From positions 54,018,042 to 54,082,041 of the forward strand of contig CM060734.1 of the NCBI GenBank assembly GCA_030704615.1: DNA of 64,000 nt, in the 5' to 3' direction. Origin of the DNA: Takakia lepidozioides (Eukaryota; Streptophyta; Takakiopsida; Takakiales; Takakiaceae). Below the pieces are notes generated by a model. That model was given only the letters and a program-made list of their open reading frames with translations. It did not search any database and was not told the origin of the DNA. Below, one piece after another: positions 54,331-64,000 of this stretch. The position numbers and the translations under genes were made by a program. Position 1 is the first letter of the stretch; every line of letters starts with the position of its first letter.

Positions 54331-57300
54331 TTCGTTGTTCCTCATCGTGTAGAGCCCAATGGAGCCCAAAACAACTTGCATGAATGTTGTTGAAAGCTCA
54401 CTAGCACCCCTCAGTAAAGGACCTTGTCACAATGTTGATACTGTCGGATTTCCGAGCACAAACCTCTGCCTTGGAGCACGGAGTAGAGCTGGCATGAGTT
54501 TTTTAAAGATCCTTCACGACGGTGGGACAACCGCAAATGCAAGGTGTGGCTTTTTCTTAATGTACGATGTGAAGAAGCTTGTCCATCCTGCAAATGTGGG
54601 CTCTTGGCTCCTGTTAGTACCATGATTTGGTATTCTTCCTGATGTTTACAAGGTTCTTGGGAGAGCCAGCTTGGTCTTAGCAGGCCGTGTTTCAATCTCT
54701 GCCTGCTCAGCTGCACCGTGGCGGTTCTCACAGACCAATCCGACATTACCTAACTACAGACACGAGCAGCACACACAAGAGGTCGTTTTGGGTTGATGGT
54801 CGGTCAAATCCTGCATGGGCCATGACACAAGGTCATGGACAATGTGGTGAGGGCACCTTCTTTTTCGACCTATTTCAGCCTGTTTTGCCCTCTCATCAGA
54901 CTCGGCCCTGAATTTGCATATTGAATTCTGTAAGTTAGCTCGTTGGGTGGATCTGTGGTGGTTTGGAGTGACTTAGACAAGTTACTGCCGATGTGGCAGC
55001 AGGAAAGTGTCCAAAAACAGATAACAGAGATGAGGAGAAGCTTTGGAATGAACACTTTTCCGACCCCATCAATGGTGGGACAATGGAGACAAAAAGGTGA
55101 ATGCCTGTTGGAAGCAGATGCATGTCAGCATAGGAACTAGTGTGGTAAGTATGGTTGGGGTGTTGGCTGGGAGAATTCTAGGCTGTCATTGTCAGTTGCT
55201 AGCAGCAAGGCAAGGATGTATGCATGATTTGTGCAGAGGCATGGATAGCTGAAGGAGCAGGGATAGAGTCCAGATTCATCCGAGAGGGCCAGATTTCATG
55301 CACAAGATTACCTGTGATTCCCTGTGGATCAATAGCTACAAGAAACCTGCATGGGTAGATGGTCAACTGGAAGCCGCAGCAGCAGCGGCACAATCGATAA
55401 AATCAGGCACTGCTAATGAATGCACCTTCTTCAACACATTTCACCCTGTTTTTCCCTCTTATCAGAATCGGCCCTAAATTTTCATGCTGAATTCTGCAAG
55501 TTAGCTGGTTGAGTGAATGTAGTTTGGAGTGATTTTGACATGATACTGCCAATGTGACAACAGGAAAGTATCCAGAAACAGGTAACAGAGACGAGGAGAA
55601 GCTGTGGAATGAATACTTTTCTGACCCCAGTCCATGGTGGGACAATCGAGGCAAAAAGGTGAATGCCTGTTGGATTACAGAGAGTAGCAGACACAATTGA
55701 GCATAGGAACTAGTGTGATAAGTTGAGTTCGGTGTTTCCAAGAGCAAATCTAGGCTGTCATTGTCAGCTGCTAGCAGCAAGGCAAGGATGAATGCATGAT
55801 TTGTGCAGAAGCATGGATAGCTGAAGGAGCAGGGGTAGAATGTGGGTCCAGATTTATCCAAGAGGGGCAGATTTCAAGCACAAGATTACCTATGATTCCC
55901 TGTGGATCAATAGCTACAAGAAACCTGCATGGGTAGATGGTCAACTAAAGGCAGCAGCTGCAGCGGCACAGTTGATAAAATCAGGCACCTCAACCATGAG
56001 CACAGCTTCTGGAAGAGGATCAAGAGAGGGAGTCCACAATGCCTCTTCTGGCACTTCTGGGCATGTGAAGATGCTTTGTGAGGCAGGCAGACTGAAAGAG
56101 GCTCTACAGACTTTAAACCAAGGAGGCATTTCAGCAGATTCAGATACGTATGTCAGTCTCTTGCATGAGTGCATCAAGATGAAAGGCCTGGAAGCTGGAA
56201 AGCAGGTGCACACTCACATTATCCAAAGTGGATTCACGCCAAATGTTTTTCTACTCAACACCCTTGTCAACATGTATGTTAAGTGCGGGAGCATCATGGA
56301 TGCTCACCAAGTGTTCAACCGAATGCCTCAACGATCTTTGATCACGTGGAATATAATGTTGGCAGGATTTACCAAGCATGGGTGTGGTAGGAATGCTTTG
56401 GAGACCTATGAGCAAATGATGCGCGAATGGGTGAAGCCCAACCACATCACGTTTGTTTGTGTTTGCAATGCGTGTGCAAGCCTGGGAGCTCTGGAAAAGG
56501 GGAAAGAGGTCCATGGTGACATTGTCAAAGCTGGAATCGTACCAGATGTGATTCTGAACAATACCCTCGTGGACATGTATGCCAAATGTGGGTGCATGGA
56601 GGATGCGAAGGGAGTGTTCAACAATATGGCTGAACGAAATGTGGTGTCGTGGAGTGCGATGATTGCAGGGTATGCACAGCAGGGGCGCGGGATGGAGGCT
56701 TTGGAGACATATGAGCAAATGATGGGGCAAGGGGTGAAGCCCAACCACATCACATTTGTGTGCATTTGCAATGCGTGTGCAACCCTGGCAGCTCTGGAAA
56801 AGGGCAAAGACGTCCATGGCGACATCGTCAGAGCTGGAATTGTACCAGATGTGATTCTGAACAATACCCTCGTGGACATGTATGCCAAGTGTGGGAGCAT
56901 TGAGGATGCGGAGGGAGTGTTCAGCAATATGGCTCAACGAGATGTGGTGTCGTGGAATGCGATGATTGCAGGATATGCACAGCAGGGGCGCGGGATGGAG
57001 GCTTTGGAGACCTATGAGCAAATGATGGGGGAAGGGGTGAAGCCCGACCACATCACGTTTGTGTGCGTTTGCAATGCGTGTGCAAGCCTGGCAGCCTTGG
57101 AAAAGGGCAAAGTGGTCCATGGCGACATCGTCAGAGCTGGAATTGTACCAAATGTCATTCTGAACACTGCCCTGGTGGACATGTATGCAAAATGTGGGAG
57201 CATAGAGGATGCAAAGGGAGTGTTCAACACTATGGCTGAACGAGATGTGGTGTCGTGGAGTGCGATGATTGCAGGATATGCACAGCAGGGGCGTGGGATG

Positions 57301-59701
57301 GAGGCTTTGGAGACGTATGAGCAAATGATGGGGGAAGGGGTGAAGCCCAACCACATCACGTTTGTGTGCGTTTGCAGTGCGTGTGCAAGCCTGGCAGCCC
57401 TGGAGAAGGGCAAAGAGGTGCATGGTTGCATTGCCAAAGCTGCAATTGTACCAGATGTCATCCTGAACACTGCCCTGGTGGACATGTATGCCAAATGTGG
57501 GAGCATGGAGGATGCGAAGGGAGTGTTCAACAATATGGCTGAACGAAATGTGGTGTCGTGGAGTGCGATGATTGCAGGGTATGCACAGCAGGGGCGCGGG
57601 ATGGAGGCTTTGGAGACGTATGAGCAAATGATGGGGGAAGGGGTGAAGCCCGACCGCATCACGTTTGTGTGCGTTTGCAGTGCGTGTGCAAGCCTGGCAG
57701 CCCTGGAAAAGGGCAAAGATGTGCATGGTTGCATTGTCAAAGCTGGAATTGTACCAGATGTGATTCTGAACAATACCCTCGTGGACATGTATGCCAAATG
57801 TGGGTGCATCGAGGATGCAAAGGGAGTGTTCGACAATATGGCTGAACGAAATGTGGTGTCGTGGAATGCGATGATCGCAGGATATGCACAGCATGGTCGT
57901 CATAGGGAGGTCGTGCAACTATTTGAAGGAATGCAAAAGTCCGGCTTGAAGCCGGACAGTATCACCTTTATATGTGTTCTCTCTGCATGCAGCCACGCTG
58001 GCCTACTGAATGAAGGAAGACGCTACTTTGATTCCCTGAGTCAAGATCATGGTGTCATTCCGACAGTAAAGCACTTTGGCTGCATGGTGGACCTTCTTGG
58101 ACGTGCGGGACAACTGGATGAGGCAGTGGACCTGATTAATAAAATACCAATCAATCCAGATGTTGTGATGTGGAAGGCCTTGCTTGGTGCCTGCAGAATC
58201 CATGGCAATGTGGAGATGGCTGAACGTGCGGCAACATCTATCCTCAAGTGGGATGAACAGGATGCCGCGACTTATGTGTTGCTCTCAAACATCTATGCTG
58301 CAGCTGGCAGGTGGGATGATACTGCAAAGGTGAGAAGAATGATGAAGGTCAGAGGGGTTAGAAAGGAGCCAGGTCGCTGCTGCATTGAGGTTGGCAACAG
58401 GGTGCACACCTTCGTTGTAGATGACAAGTTGCATCCCAGAATTAAGGAAATCCATGCTGAGCTGAGAAGATTGTCTGGGCAGATGAAGGAGGCGGGGTAT
58501 GTGCCTGACACGCGCTTTGTATTGCACGATGTGGGGGAGGAGGAAAAGGAATTTTCTCTTTGCCACCACAGTGAGAAGCTGGCCATTGGTTTTGGGCTGA
58601 TCAGCACGACCCCTAGGACGCCTCTGCGTCTCATCAAGAATCTTCGAGTGTGTGGCGACTGCCACACCTCCACCAAATTCATCTCCAAGATTGTTGGCCG
58701 AGCAATTGTTGTACGGGACGCGACCCGCTTTCACCACTTTGAAGATGGGATTTGTTCCTGTGGGGATTACTGGTGAAAGGATGTTTTCTTGGAAAGATGT
58801 GAGTGTCTTGATTCTTTTGTTGATCTGTGTAGCTACTCAGATCATCCACCATTTCCTGAGAGTATTGACCATGATGTACTGTTGAGTGCATTTCTGTACT
58901 GTTGAGTCATAGAGGATTGGTCATAGACGCCTGTTCGGTCATAGGCCAACTTACCCTAGCGTTTTGGATGGAAGGCTAGTGATGAATTGAGAATCCCCAG
59001 AGTTCTCGACGTTGATCTTATAAGGTCAAAGTGGGGGGCTCTACTCTTCCCACCACAAGAACTAAACAGGGCCACTCACCCCGTCAGTCCAATGCGACCG
59101 CATCATGCCGCTGCAGTGGAAGAGAAAACGATATGGGCGGCCACACCCGACTTTCACTTAACACATTCATCCCTTAAGTGACTCCCTGTTCATTTGTGCA
59201 TGATTGCGCGAGATACCATCGCGTGTAGGCCACGCGTCCAAGCACCTGCACTTTGCCATCCCTCACTGAGCTACACCATGTTCAACGGTGTTAATCTGAT
59301 CAACGTGTCCCTAGATATCACTGCAGGCAGTCCTCACTACTCTGTATTCTACCAATCTCTGCCCACATTGACGATTCACAGTTCGCCGTTGCTGTCTAGA
59401 TGCTCGCGCTCATTACACCTAAGTGGTTGATTTTAATCATGTTCTAAACTAGTCTGATGCACTCTCAAGGCTGTCATTTCTGAGCTATTTCTACATATTC
59501 AGTACTATGAGATCTGTCTGGACCTTGCTCACAACTTAACAGCGTTCATGCCATGCAATGACTACGCAAAGATAGGTGACACATCATGTACAAATCTACT
59601 GTTTCCACTTCTCTCATTGCTTCATAATACATGTCGTTCATACAACCCATGATTAGATTCACTTGGTGGTTAAGTGACGAATCCTATTACTCATTCTCTC
59701 A
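54331..59701 (+). repeat. Segmental duplication, copy 2 (partner 5032-10378)
   Basis: Collinear with copy 1 from the ttcgttgttcctcatcg boundary to the ttctctca boundary. This copy has far fewer indels and holds the open PPR-DYW gene. Upstream 88-codon frames exist in both copies, but nearly all differences between them change the amino acid, so they are not conserved proteins. The leader tandem duplication (about 54890-55455 and 55456-56020) is present here too. Confidence 0.85.
55840..58776 (+). CDS. PPR-DYW organellar RNA-editing factor (PLS class), intact
   Basis: 978 codons without interruption. Residues ~102-707 are six near-identical ~101-residue modules, each an L (35) - S (31) - P (35) PPR triplet. 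They are followed by the last L2-S2 pair, the E region (EMAERAATSILKWDEQDAATYVLLSNIYA) and a complete DYW deaminase (~843-978). The DYW part has the PG box (EPGRCCIEV), HSEKLA with the zinc-binding His and catalytic Glu, [14 protein letters not shown] and the terminal CSCGDYW. Such proteins bind organelle transcripts one repeat per base and convert C to U. The ATG at 55840 lies in leader sequence that is duplicated upstream, so the true start may be M53 (MSTASGRGSREG), or an upstream exon may exist. No clear transit peptide is visible in this reading. Neighbours are non-coding. Confidence 0.93.
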   Translation: MWVQIYPRGADFKHKITYDSLWINSYKKPAWVDGQLKAAAAAAQLIKSGTSTMSTASGRGSREGVHNASSGTSGHVKMLCEAGRLKEALQTLNQGGISADSDTYVSLLHECIKMKGLEAGKQVHTHIIQSGFTPNVFLLNTLVNMYVKCGSIMDAHQVFNRMPQRSLITWNIMLAGFTKHGCGRNALETYEQMMREWVKPNHITFVCVCNACASLGALEKGKEVHGDIVKAGIVPDVILNNTLVDMYAKCGCMEDAKGVFNNMAERNVVSWSAMIAGYAQQGRGMEALETYEQMMGQGVKPNHITFVCICNACATLAALEKGKDVHGDIVRAGIVPDVILNNTLVDMYAKCGSIEDAEGVFSNMAQRDVVSWNAMIAGYAQQGRGMEALETYEQMMGEGVKPDHITFVCVCNACASLAALEKGKVVHGDIVRAGIVPNVILNTALVDMYAKCGSIEDAKGVFNTMAERDVVSWSAMIAGYAQQGRGMEALETYEQMMGEGVKPNHITFVCVCSACASLAALEKGKEVHGCIAKAAIVPDVILNTALVDMYAKCGSMEDAKGVFNNMAERNVVSWSAMIAGYAQQGRGMEALETYEQMMGEGVKPDRITFVCVCSACASLAALEKGKDVHGCIVKAGIVPDVILNNTLVDMYAKCGCIEDAKGVFDNMAERNVVSWNAMIAGYAQHGRHREVVQLFEGMQKSGLKPDSITFICVLSACSHAGLLNEGRRYFDSLSQDHGVIPTVKHFGCMVDLLGRAGQLDEAVDLINKIPINPDVVMWKALLGACRIHGNVEMAERAATSILKWDEQDAATYVLLSNIYAAAGRWDDTAKVRRMMKVRGVRKEPGRCCIEVGNRVHTFVVDDKLHPRIKEIHAELRRLSGQMKEAGYVPDTRFVLHDVGEEEKEFSLCHHSEKLAIGFGLISTTPRTPLRLIKNLRVCGDCHTSTKFISKIVGRAIVVRDATRFHHFEDGICSCGDYW

Positions 59702-60960
59702 GTATGCAGTAGTGTAGTTTACCCCTAGGATATACATCTCTAGAGGCACCAGCAGTGTAAGTTCCTTAGGAGCTGCTGTAGTGGGAAATCCAATATCCTT
59801 AGTTTCTTGGCACTACGTCTGAGTTGCTCTGTATGCTTGCTGAGCTTCGGTTGTTGATTGGTCCGGCAATGGCCACTCGTGATCATTGAAGCCTGGAAGT
59901 GGAATCGGCACCAGTCGCCCAAAACCTGTGTTCGAGGATCGGGGTATATAGGACACATTGTAAAAAAATATTCCATTATCCAAGAGTTCTTTATGTGGAC
60001 GATTGCCTCGGGTAAGCTCTCCAATCTTTGCGTGCGTTACTGGAATCACTCATTATGCATTTCGGGTCTACCCAATCCTCAAAGTTGGAAGGAAACAAAT
60101 CTGTCACAACCAACCATATCTTTAGTATGAACAACTGGACCAGCATCAAAGAGAGGCTTTTAGATTCATAGTCAGAGTTGTAAACCTACAATTGCAAGCA
60201 CCCGCGGTAGGTAGGTCATTCGGATCCAGATCCAATTGCCGCCTCATGTATGCATGTTGCACCCGCACTGCAGACACAACTGTAGATCCGGCATTCACTC
60301 GAAACTTCAACACCTTTGCTTTGTAACAACCATCCATGCTACTACTGCCCCCATGCTTCACTGCATCTCTTGCATGACTTCCATTTCTACCGGCCATGAG
60401 CGTAACCCAAGAGTTAACCTCAATTTTTGTAGGTATCCACCTTCCATTACTGTCGAGTGAATTGAACAAAAGAACCCCCTCAACTGAAGATCGATGCCTC
60501 ATTGAGATTGGGCTGAAGCGAAGGCTTCGTTGGCGCCAAGGCTTCTAAGCACTCAAGCCAGCAACAAATTACAAAAGGCAATGTTCTTATGGATATTGCG
60601 GGCTCCAAACGTTCCTAATGCAACTCCTTCGTTGAAACCATCGTCTATCACCGACTTCATTTCCTTCAGGTATGCTCTGCAAAAAGCCAAGTTGGTGGAA
60701 AAAGCTCGGTTGGGTTAAAAAGGGGGGTGCTATTCCGTGAGCCCGGAGGCGTGAGCCTATGAGCCTAGGAGCCCGTGAGCCCACGACAGGCTCACGCCAC
60801 GTCAGCATGCATACAGGGCCTATTTCCGCGGGTGTCACCTATTACCGCGGATTGATCAGCCCTTTCCAAGGAATGCAGACTGGATGTGTTACATCCATTG
60901 TATCCATCATTTCTATCCATTGCATCCATTTAGACGTTATTAACATACCAAGCCTTTGCA
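59702..60960. other. Possible gene fragment; unrecognised
   Basis: Minus frames at 60502-60146 (VEGVLLFNSLDSNGRWIPTK to PTAGACNCR) and 60049-59740 (ELTRGNRPHKELLDNGIFFYNV, PRTQVLGDW) could be pieces of one decayed protein. I do not recognise it. A short GC-rich palindromic stretch (gtgagcc..gagcccgtgagccc) is at 60738-60795. Nothing else supported. Confidence 0.25.
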
Positions 60961-60984
60961 TTGGAATGTGGCTACGTCGTGAGC

Positions 60985-61290
60985 AGGTGCACCCTCACAT
61001 CATCCAAAGCGGATCCCTGCGACATGTTTTCTTACTCACCACCCTTGCGAACATGTATGGTATGTGTGGGAGCATCATAGATGCTCACCAGAAGAATGCC
61101 TGAACAATCTTTGATCACGTGGACTTTAACGTGATGGATTTACTAAGCATTCTTCTGGCAGGAATGGTTTAGAGACCAACGAGCAAATGATGCGAGAGTG
61201 CTTTGCCCAAACCAAAGACGTTTGTTTGTTTTTGCAATGCACACAAGCCTGTGAGCTCCGGAAAACACTAAAGAGATTGAAGGAACAATC
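60985..61290 (+). pseudogene. PPR fragment (first L-S-P module)
   Basis: Out-of-frame similarity to the first module of the PPR gene: QVH.HIIQSGS.RHVFLL.TLANMYG.CGSIIDAHQ, then E.SLITWT and NGLETNEQMMRE. Shorter than a full module set and full of indels. It runs directly into the 117-bp satellite, whose first unit starts at about 61300. Confidence 0.65.
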
Positions 61291-61299
61291 TATGTTGAC

Positions 61300-63525
61300 G
61301 CACACTGTTTGGTGCTTCCAACCACGGGTGCTTTCAACTTGGCACACTGGCCCTGTGTGGCCCATTTAGACATCAAAAAACAACTGGAAAGGGGGTCACA
61401 AACAATCTGCATTGACGCACACTGTTTGGTGCTTCCAACTACGGGAGTTTTCAACTTGGCACATTGGCCCTGTGTGGCCCATTTAGACATAAAAAAACAA
61501 CCGGAAAAGGGGGCACAAATAGTTTGCGTTGAGCACACTGTTTGGTGCTTCCAACTACGGGTGTTTTGACCTTGGCACACTGGCCCTGTGTGGCCCATTT
61601 AGACATCAACAAACAAGCATAAAGGGGGCACAAACAGTGTGCTTTGAAGCACACTGTTTGGTGCTTCCAATTAGGGGTTTTTTGACATGGCATATTGGCC
61701 CTGTGTGGCTCATTTCGAAATCAAAAAACAGGCTGAGAGAGGTGAACAAACAGTGTGCATTGACGCACACTGTTCGATGCTTCACTATGGGGTTTTTTGA
61801 CATGGCATACTGGACCTGTGTGGCCAATTTAGACATCAATAAACAAGCATAAATGGGAGCACAAACAATGTGCTTTGAAGCACAATGTTTGGTACTTCCA
61901 ATTAGGGGTTTTTCGACATGGCATACTGGCCCTGTGTGGCTCATTTTGAAATAAAAAAAACAGGCTGAGAGAGGGGTACAAACAGTGTGCGTTGACGCAC
62001 ACTGTTTGATGCTTCCAACTATGGGGTTGTTTGACATGGCACACTGGCCCTGTGTGGCCCATTTAGACATCAATAAACAAGCATAAAGAGGAGCACAAAC
62101 AGTGTGCTTTGAAAAGCACACTGTTTGGTGCTTCCAATTAGGGGTTTTTTGACATGGCATACTGACCCTGTGTGGCCCATTTTGAGATTAAAAAACTGGC
62201 TGAGAGAGGGGCACAAACAGTGTGCGTTGACGCACACTGTTTGGTGCGTCCAACTATGGGGTTTTTTTTACATGGCATTCTGGCCCTATGTGGCCCATTT
62301 ACACATCAAAAAATTAGCATAAAGGGGAGCACAAACAGGCTGTTTGGTGCTTCCAATTAGGGGTTTTTTGACATGGCATACTGGCCTTGTATGGCCCATT
62401 TAGAAATAAAAAAACAGGCTGAGATGGGGGCACAAACAGTGTGCGTTGACGCACACTGTTTGGTGCTTCCAATTATGGGGTTTTTTGAGATGGCATTCTG
62501 GCCCTGTGTTGCCCATTTAGACATCAATAAACAAGCATAAAGGAAAGCACAAACAGTGTGCTTCGAAGCACACTGTTTGATGCTCCCAATTAGGGGCGTT
62601 TGGTGCGTCCAACTTTGGGGTTTTTTGACATGGCATTCTGGCCCTATGTGGCCCATTTGGACATCCAAAAACAAGCTGAGAGAGGGGCACAAACAGTGTG
62701 CGTTGACGCACACTATTTGGTGCTTCCAACTATGGGGTTTTTTTGACATGGCATACTGGCCCTGTGTGGCCCATTTAGACATCAATAAACAAGCATAAAT
62801 GGGAGCACAAACAGTGTGCTTTGAAGCACACTGTTTGGTGCTTCCAATTAGGGGTTTTTCGACATGGCATACTGGCCCTGTGTGGCCCATTTAGACATCA
62901 AAAAACTGGCTGAGAGAGGGGCAGAGACAGTGTGCGTTGCCACACACTCTTTGGTGTTTCCAACCACGGGTGTTTTTAACATGGTACACTGGCCCTGTGT
63001 GGCACATTTAGACATCAAGCATGGCCCATTTTTTAATCAAAAAACAGGCTGAGAGGGGTGCACAAACGGTGTGCGTTGACGCACAATGTTTGGTGCTTCC
63101 AACTTCGGGTGTTTTCAACTCGACACACTGGCCCTGTGTGGCCCATTTGAACATCATAAAACAGCTGGAAAAGGGGGGCACAAATAGTGTGCGTTGACGC
63201 ACACTGTTTGGTGTTTCCAACAATGGGTGTTTTGAACTTGGCACACTGGCCCTGTGTGGCACATTTTGACATCGAAAAACAATCAGAAATGGCGCACAAA
63301 CAGTGTGCGTTGACACAACTGTTTGTTTCTTCCAATTAGGGGTATTTTGAACATGGCATACTTTCCTTGTGTGGCCCATTTTGAAATCAGAAGACAGGCA
63401 CAGAGGGGGGCACAAACAGTGTGCGTTGCCACACTTTGGTGCTTTCAACTGCGGGTGTTTTGAATAAGGCACACTGGCCCTGTGTGGCACATTTAGACAT
63501 CAGAAAACAAGCAAAGAGGCTTTAG
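61300..63525. repeat. ~117-bp satellite array, about 20 units, each with a hairpin
   Basis: Unit landmarks are gtttggtgcttccaa.ta.gggg.ttttttgacatggcatactgg, ccctgtgtggcccatttagacat and caaaaaacagg.tgagaggggcacaaacagtgtgc. Units start near 61309, 61422, 61540, 61650, 61770, 61888, 62007, 62125, 62240, 62340, 62458, 62575, a short one near 62600, 62717, 62833, 62950, 63088, 63207, 63320 and 63435. Unit junctions hold a 14-bp inverted repeat with a 2-nt loop. Two main stem versions occur (61631-61660 and 62433-62462) and tend to alternate between about 61650 and 62460, giving a ~235-bp dimer. Frames across the array have no significance as genes. Confidence 0.9.
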
Positions 63526-63537
63526 TTTGCACACACT

Positions 63538-64000
63538 TCAGCTTGCATAACTGGGCCAGTATAACATGAAGCAAAACAAAAAGTAGCTTCCATGACAGAC
63601 TTGTACCTTTTCTTGTGCTGCATTCGATGTCTCTCGAATCGCAGGAGACCCTTTGCGCTTCGGACTGCTGTCTACACCATGCATGTTCTGCAACATGTCC
63701 TCAATCCTCTTTTCCACTATCAGCTTCTTCATGAGGCCACCATCAACATCCTCTTCGGCGTCCGTCTCTCCCTCGGATGCAGTCTTCTCCTCACCTGTTC
63801 TCGCCAGTACGGGGGGCTGTTGTTCCTCTCCAAAATCCTGCTCTTGCATCGCCAACCTTTCCTCATTTCCCTCTTCGTCCTCCTTTCCTTCTTCGTCTAC
63901 TCTTTCCAACCTCATTCTATCTCTGGCTCTCTTCCTATCCCTAGTGCTGGTATAGTATAGCAACTTTCTTCTCTTCTTCCTCCGGTGGAAACAAACGCTC
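63538..64000 (-). CDS. Acidic, charged hypothetical protein, cut by the window edge
   Basis: A minus frame open from the window end to 63538. The track-style start at 63963 is TTG, and the frame continues upstream (EEEEK-rich), so the real start lies beyond 64000. The product alternates Arg- and Glu-rich stretches (RDRKRARDRMRLER, EGKEDEEGNEERL), then LMKKLIVEKRIEDMLQNMHGVDSSPKRKGSP. A coiled-coil-like regulatory or transposon-associated protein is possible, and I recognise no family. The last ~25 residues, rich in Phe/Tyr, may be intron sequence after a donor near 63605. Confidence 0.3.
   Translation of the reverse strand, partial: SVCFHRRKKRRKLLYYTSTRDRKRARDRMRLERVDEEGKEDEEGNEERLAMQEQDFGEEQQPPVLARTGEEKTASEGETDAEEDVDGGLMKKLIVEKRIEDMLQNMHGVDSSPKRKGSPAIRETSNAAQEKVQVCHGSYFLFCFMLYWPSYAS

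Noticed and set aside
61300-63525. CRISPR-like array from regular hairpin repeats
   Set aside because: The whole ~117-bp unit is repeated, there are no unique spacers, and the context is a plant nuclear genome.

Overview
The window looks like nuclear DNA of a land plant with a large, repeat-rich genome, most likely seed-free (fern, or another lineage with very many DYW-type PPR genes). The evidence is an intact PPR-DYW RNA-editing gene with several decayed relatives, a chromodomain Ty3/gypsy element primed by initiator-tRNA-Met, a plant-type LINE, a hAT element, MITEs, a tRNA-derived SINE, and several tandem satellites. There are no operons and no prokaryotic features. Apart from the PPR gene and the retroelement ORFs, almost all coding sequence is broken.

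Layout. 1-1.8 kb: non-coding DNA carrying a recurring GTCGG..CCGAC palindrome. 1.9-4.4 kb: a transposase-like fragment and a LINE relic, both minus strand. 5.0-10.4 kb: first copy of a ~5.35-kb segmental duplication holding a frameshifted PPR-DYW pseudogene. 10.8-18 kb: a second palindrome cluster, a fragment resembling the C-terminal motif of an N6/N4 DNA methyltransferase, and uncertain exons on both strands. 20.18-27.17 kb: a young chromovirus with GATAC target duplications and three single-base frameshifts. 28.1-28.3 kb: an inverted pair of tRNA-like SINE heads. 28.36-40.72 kb, minus strand: the main item, a 12.35-kb Ty3/gypsy element encoding gag, protease, a DNMT3-like cytosine-5 DNA methyltransferase, RT, RNase H, integrase and a C-terminal PHD finger. 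40.7-41.2 kb: a relic of a related methyltransferase element. 41.3-48.8 kb: LINE-like debris, AT-rich repeats and a palindromic minisatellite. 48.81-53.42 kb: a hAT element with an 8-bp target duplication, inserted in that minisatellite. 53.59-54.05 kb: a Harbinger-like MITE. 54.33-59.70 kb: second duplication copy, with the intact 978-codon PPR-DYW gene. 61.3-63.5 kb: a ~117-bp satellite whose units carry 14-bp hairpins. 63.5-64 kb: an acidic ORF cut by the window edge.

The methyltransferase retroelement combines several unusual traits. (1) A DNA methyltransferase lies between protease and RT. (2) A single in-frame UAG, in the CAR-YYA leaky context, separates gag-side proteins plus methyltransferase from RT-RH-IN. 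(3) The integrase ends in a PHD histone-reader module. (4) The primer-binding site is perfectly complementary over 15 nt to a stem-loop in the element's own LTR, implying self-priming. (5) The LTR parts are arranged as expected for a two-LTR circle that was reopened inside an LTR and integrated with a G5 target duplication. DNMT-bearing retrotransposons have been reported in dinoflagellates and the charophyte Klebsormidium (de Mendoza et al. 2018), so the methyltransferase capture has precedent. I do not know of this full combination having been described.
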